Shown here one piece after another: positions 6,624 through 7,086 of a stretch of 7,086 nucleotides of DNA. The notes under the pieces were generated by a model that worked only from the letters and a program-made list of their open reading frames with translations, searched no databases and had not been told where the DNA came from. The stretch is from NCBI GenBank assembly GCA_030633225.1, contig DAOVTF010000102.1, positions 1 through 7,086 of the forward strand. The letters are read 5' to 3'. A program made the position numbers and the translations under genes. Each line of letters opens with the position of its first letter. Positions within the stretch are counted from its first letter, which is position 1. Source of the stretch: Flavobacteriaceae bacterium. Lineage in GTDB: Bacteria; Bacteroidota; Bacteroidia; Flavobacteriales; Flavobacteriaceae.

Positions 6624-6641
6624 TACCGATAGCTATCGGTA
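6624..6641. repeat. 18-bp perfect palindrome TACCGATAGCTATCGGTA
   Basis: Perfect symmetry over 18 bp around the GC centre at 6632/6633, with an AGCT core, in a region otherwise rich in A and T. It lies 4 nt beyond the CTCGG arm of the neighbouring GC-rich repeat, so both may belong to one composite element. Similar CCGATAGCTATCGG cores are, as I recall, common intergenic repeats in this phylum. It could be a protein-binding site, a hairpin, or part of a mobile repeat. Confidence 0.65.
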
Positions 6642-6680
6642 TAGTTTTTATAAAATTTAGGTTATTAAATTATTGTAAGC

Positions 6681-6720
6681 CTTGATTTTTTTGTTTCGTT
6701 TTTTTTATCGAAGAAAAAAA
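6681..6720. repeat. T-rich/A-rich hairpin flanked by CTTGAT and ATCGAAG
   Basis: CTTGAT (6681-6686) is nearly the inverse of ATCGAAG (6707-6713, one extra G). Within it, an 8-nt T-run (6699-6706) can pair with a 7-nt A-run (6714-6720) around the ATCGAAG loop. These alternative pairings resemble a decayed intergenic repeat unit. As a terminator it is poor, having no GC stem before a T-run on either strand. Confidence 0.4.
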
Positions 6721-6905
6721 TGAATTGCCTATCTGGCATTAGGACATAAAAATAAATATTCCAGCAAAATTAAGGATAGAACCAATTAAAATATAAAAGA
6801 AATCTTTGTAAAACCTTGTTTGAGAAGGTAGGAATTAGAAACCAAAAAGGCTTATTCATTGTAATATTATTAATTTTTCAAAGGTCTGAATAAGTTAATT
6901 TTAAG

Positions 6906-6913
6906 TATATTTA
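6906..6913 (+). promoter_or_regulatory. Possible clpP promoter (-7 box, one mismatch)
   Basis: TATATTTA differs from TAnnTTTG only at the last base and lies 26 nt before the clpP ATG. No TTG is seen at the right -33 distance. ATTTAC (6909-6914) and GTAAAT (6925-6930) form a short inverted repeat across the predicted start site. Because tig ends in a terminator, clpP needs a promoter in this spacer, and this is the best candidate I see. Confidence 0.35.
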
Positions 6914-6939
6914 CAAACTTAAATGTAAATTAAATTTTT

Positions 6940-7086
6940 ATGAACTTAGGCAATGAATTTAAAAAATTCGCCGTTAAAGATCAAGGTATAAATAGTTTAT
7001 ATGTTGATACTTTAGTAAGTAGCGTAACACCATATATTATTGAAGAACGCCAGTTAAACGTAGCACAAATGGATGTGTTTTCGCGT
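6940..7086 (+). CDS. clpP: ATP-dependent Clp protease proteolytic subunit, N-terminal 49 residues only
   Basis: Start of the serine-protease subunit that forms the tetradecameric ClpP barrel and degrades proteins unfolded by ClpX or ClpC/ClpA. Only 49 codons fit before the right edge, so the catalytic Ser-His-Asp triad is not in view. Identification rests on TPYIIEERQLNVAQMDVFSR at 30-49, which corresponds to the conserved stretch (P-x-x-x-E-x-x) leading into the first helix, and on the lead-in EFKKFAVKDQGINSLYVD typical of Bacteroidota ClpP. The ATG at 6940-6942 is preceded by an A/T-rich leader without a Shine-Dalgarno, as is normal in this phylum. tig lies upstream behind a terminator and a repeat cluster; clpX usually follows clpP but is out of the window. 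Confidence 0.9.
   Translation, partial: MNLGNEFKKFAVKDQGINSLYVDTLVSSVTPYIIEERQLNVAQMDVFSR

Larger units (their letters stand above)
6432..6939. other. Non-coding repeat-bearing spacer between tig and clpP
   Basis: About 500 nt with no credible gene on either strand. From left to right it holds AT-rich sequence (6432-6564), a compact GC-rich block of inverted repeats (6565-6641), a T-rich/A-rich hairpin (6681-6720), a stretch that on the minus strand reads as 31 codons of membrane-protein-like sequence without a start (6742-6834), and the clpP promoter region. The sharp change of base composition at 6565-6641 suggests an inserted repeat unit rather than ordinary spacer. Confidence 0.7.

Noticed and set aside
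6573..6641. CRISPR array, tRNA or insertion-sequence end in the GC-rich block
   Set aside because: There are no regularly spaced direct repeats, no complete cloverleaf with an anticodon arm, and no transposase or target-site duplication that I can see; the outer CCGAG/CTCGG stem with two hairpins does not fit a tRNA.
6770..6859. 29-codon ORF on the minus strand starting with ATG at 6859
   Set aside because: Too short to support alone, no promoter match upstream, and it overlaps another open frame; noted only as part of the possible decayed fragment.

Overview
The window is AT-rich chromosomal DNA from a member of the Bacteroidota, most likely class Flavobacteriia. Three things point there: exact matches to the Bacteroidota -7 promoter box (TAnnTTTG), the absence of convincing Shine-Dalgarno sequences before most genes, and the gene set itself. 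That set includes a DUF6089/PorG-type outer-membrane protein, a trigger factor with a degenerate central domain, and a Bacteroidota-style ClpP N-terminus. I cannot name the genus from the sequence.

Left part (1-2907, minus strand). In transcription order the genes are a CBS-CBS-ACT-like protein, NAD kinase (nadK, GTG start, 4 nt after the CBS gene), a PorG/DUF6089 beta-barrel, and undecaprenyl diphosphate synthase (uppS, 6 nt after porG, cut by the window's left edge). porG has its own good -7 box in the 108-nt gap after nadK, so there are probably two transcription units here: CBS-nadK and porG-uppS. The second unit serves the cell envelope: UppS makes the lipid carrier for peptidoglycan and surface polysaccharide, and PorG belongs to type IX secretion.

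Middle part (2908-4877, plus strand). A 117-nt divergent intergenic region leads into pdxJ (vitamin B6 ring synthesis), a YbfF-like alpha/beta hydrolase whose ATG overlaps the pdxJ stop (ATGA), and a four-helix membrane protein of the so-called phage holin family IV. Nothing around the last gene suggests a prophage.

Right part (4878-7086, plus strand). Trigger factor (tig) has a clear Bacteroidota promoter upstream and a rho-independent terminator downstream. The first 49 codons of clpP follow at the right edge. Between them lies a 566-nt non-coding stretch with compact GC-rich inverted repeats, including an 18-bp perfect palindrome, then a T-rich/A-rich hairpin, then what may be a decayed scrap of a membrane-protein gene. 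Tig and ClpP both act on newly made or damaged proteins, but the terminator and repeats mean they are probably transcribed separately here.

Nearly everything is conserved housekeeping sequence. I found no defence system, mobile element with a transposase, CRISPR array, tRNA or rRNA. The least explained part is the repeat cluster between tig and clpP, followed by palindromes in three promoter regions and the pairing of a CBS-ACT sensor-like gene with NAD kinase.
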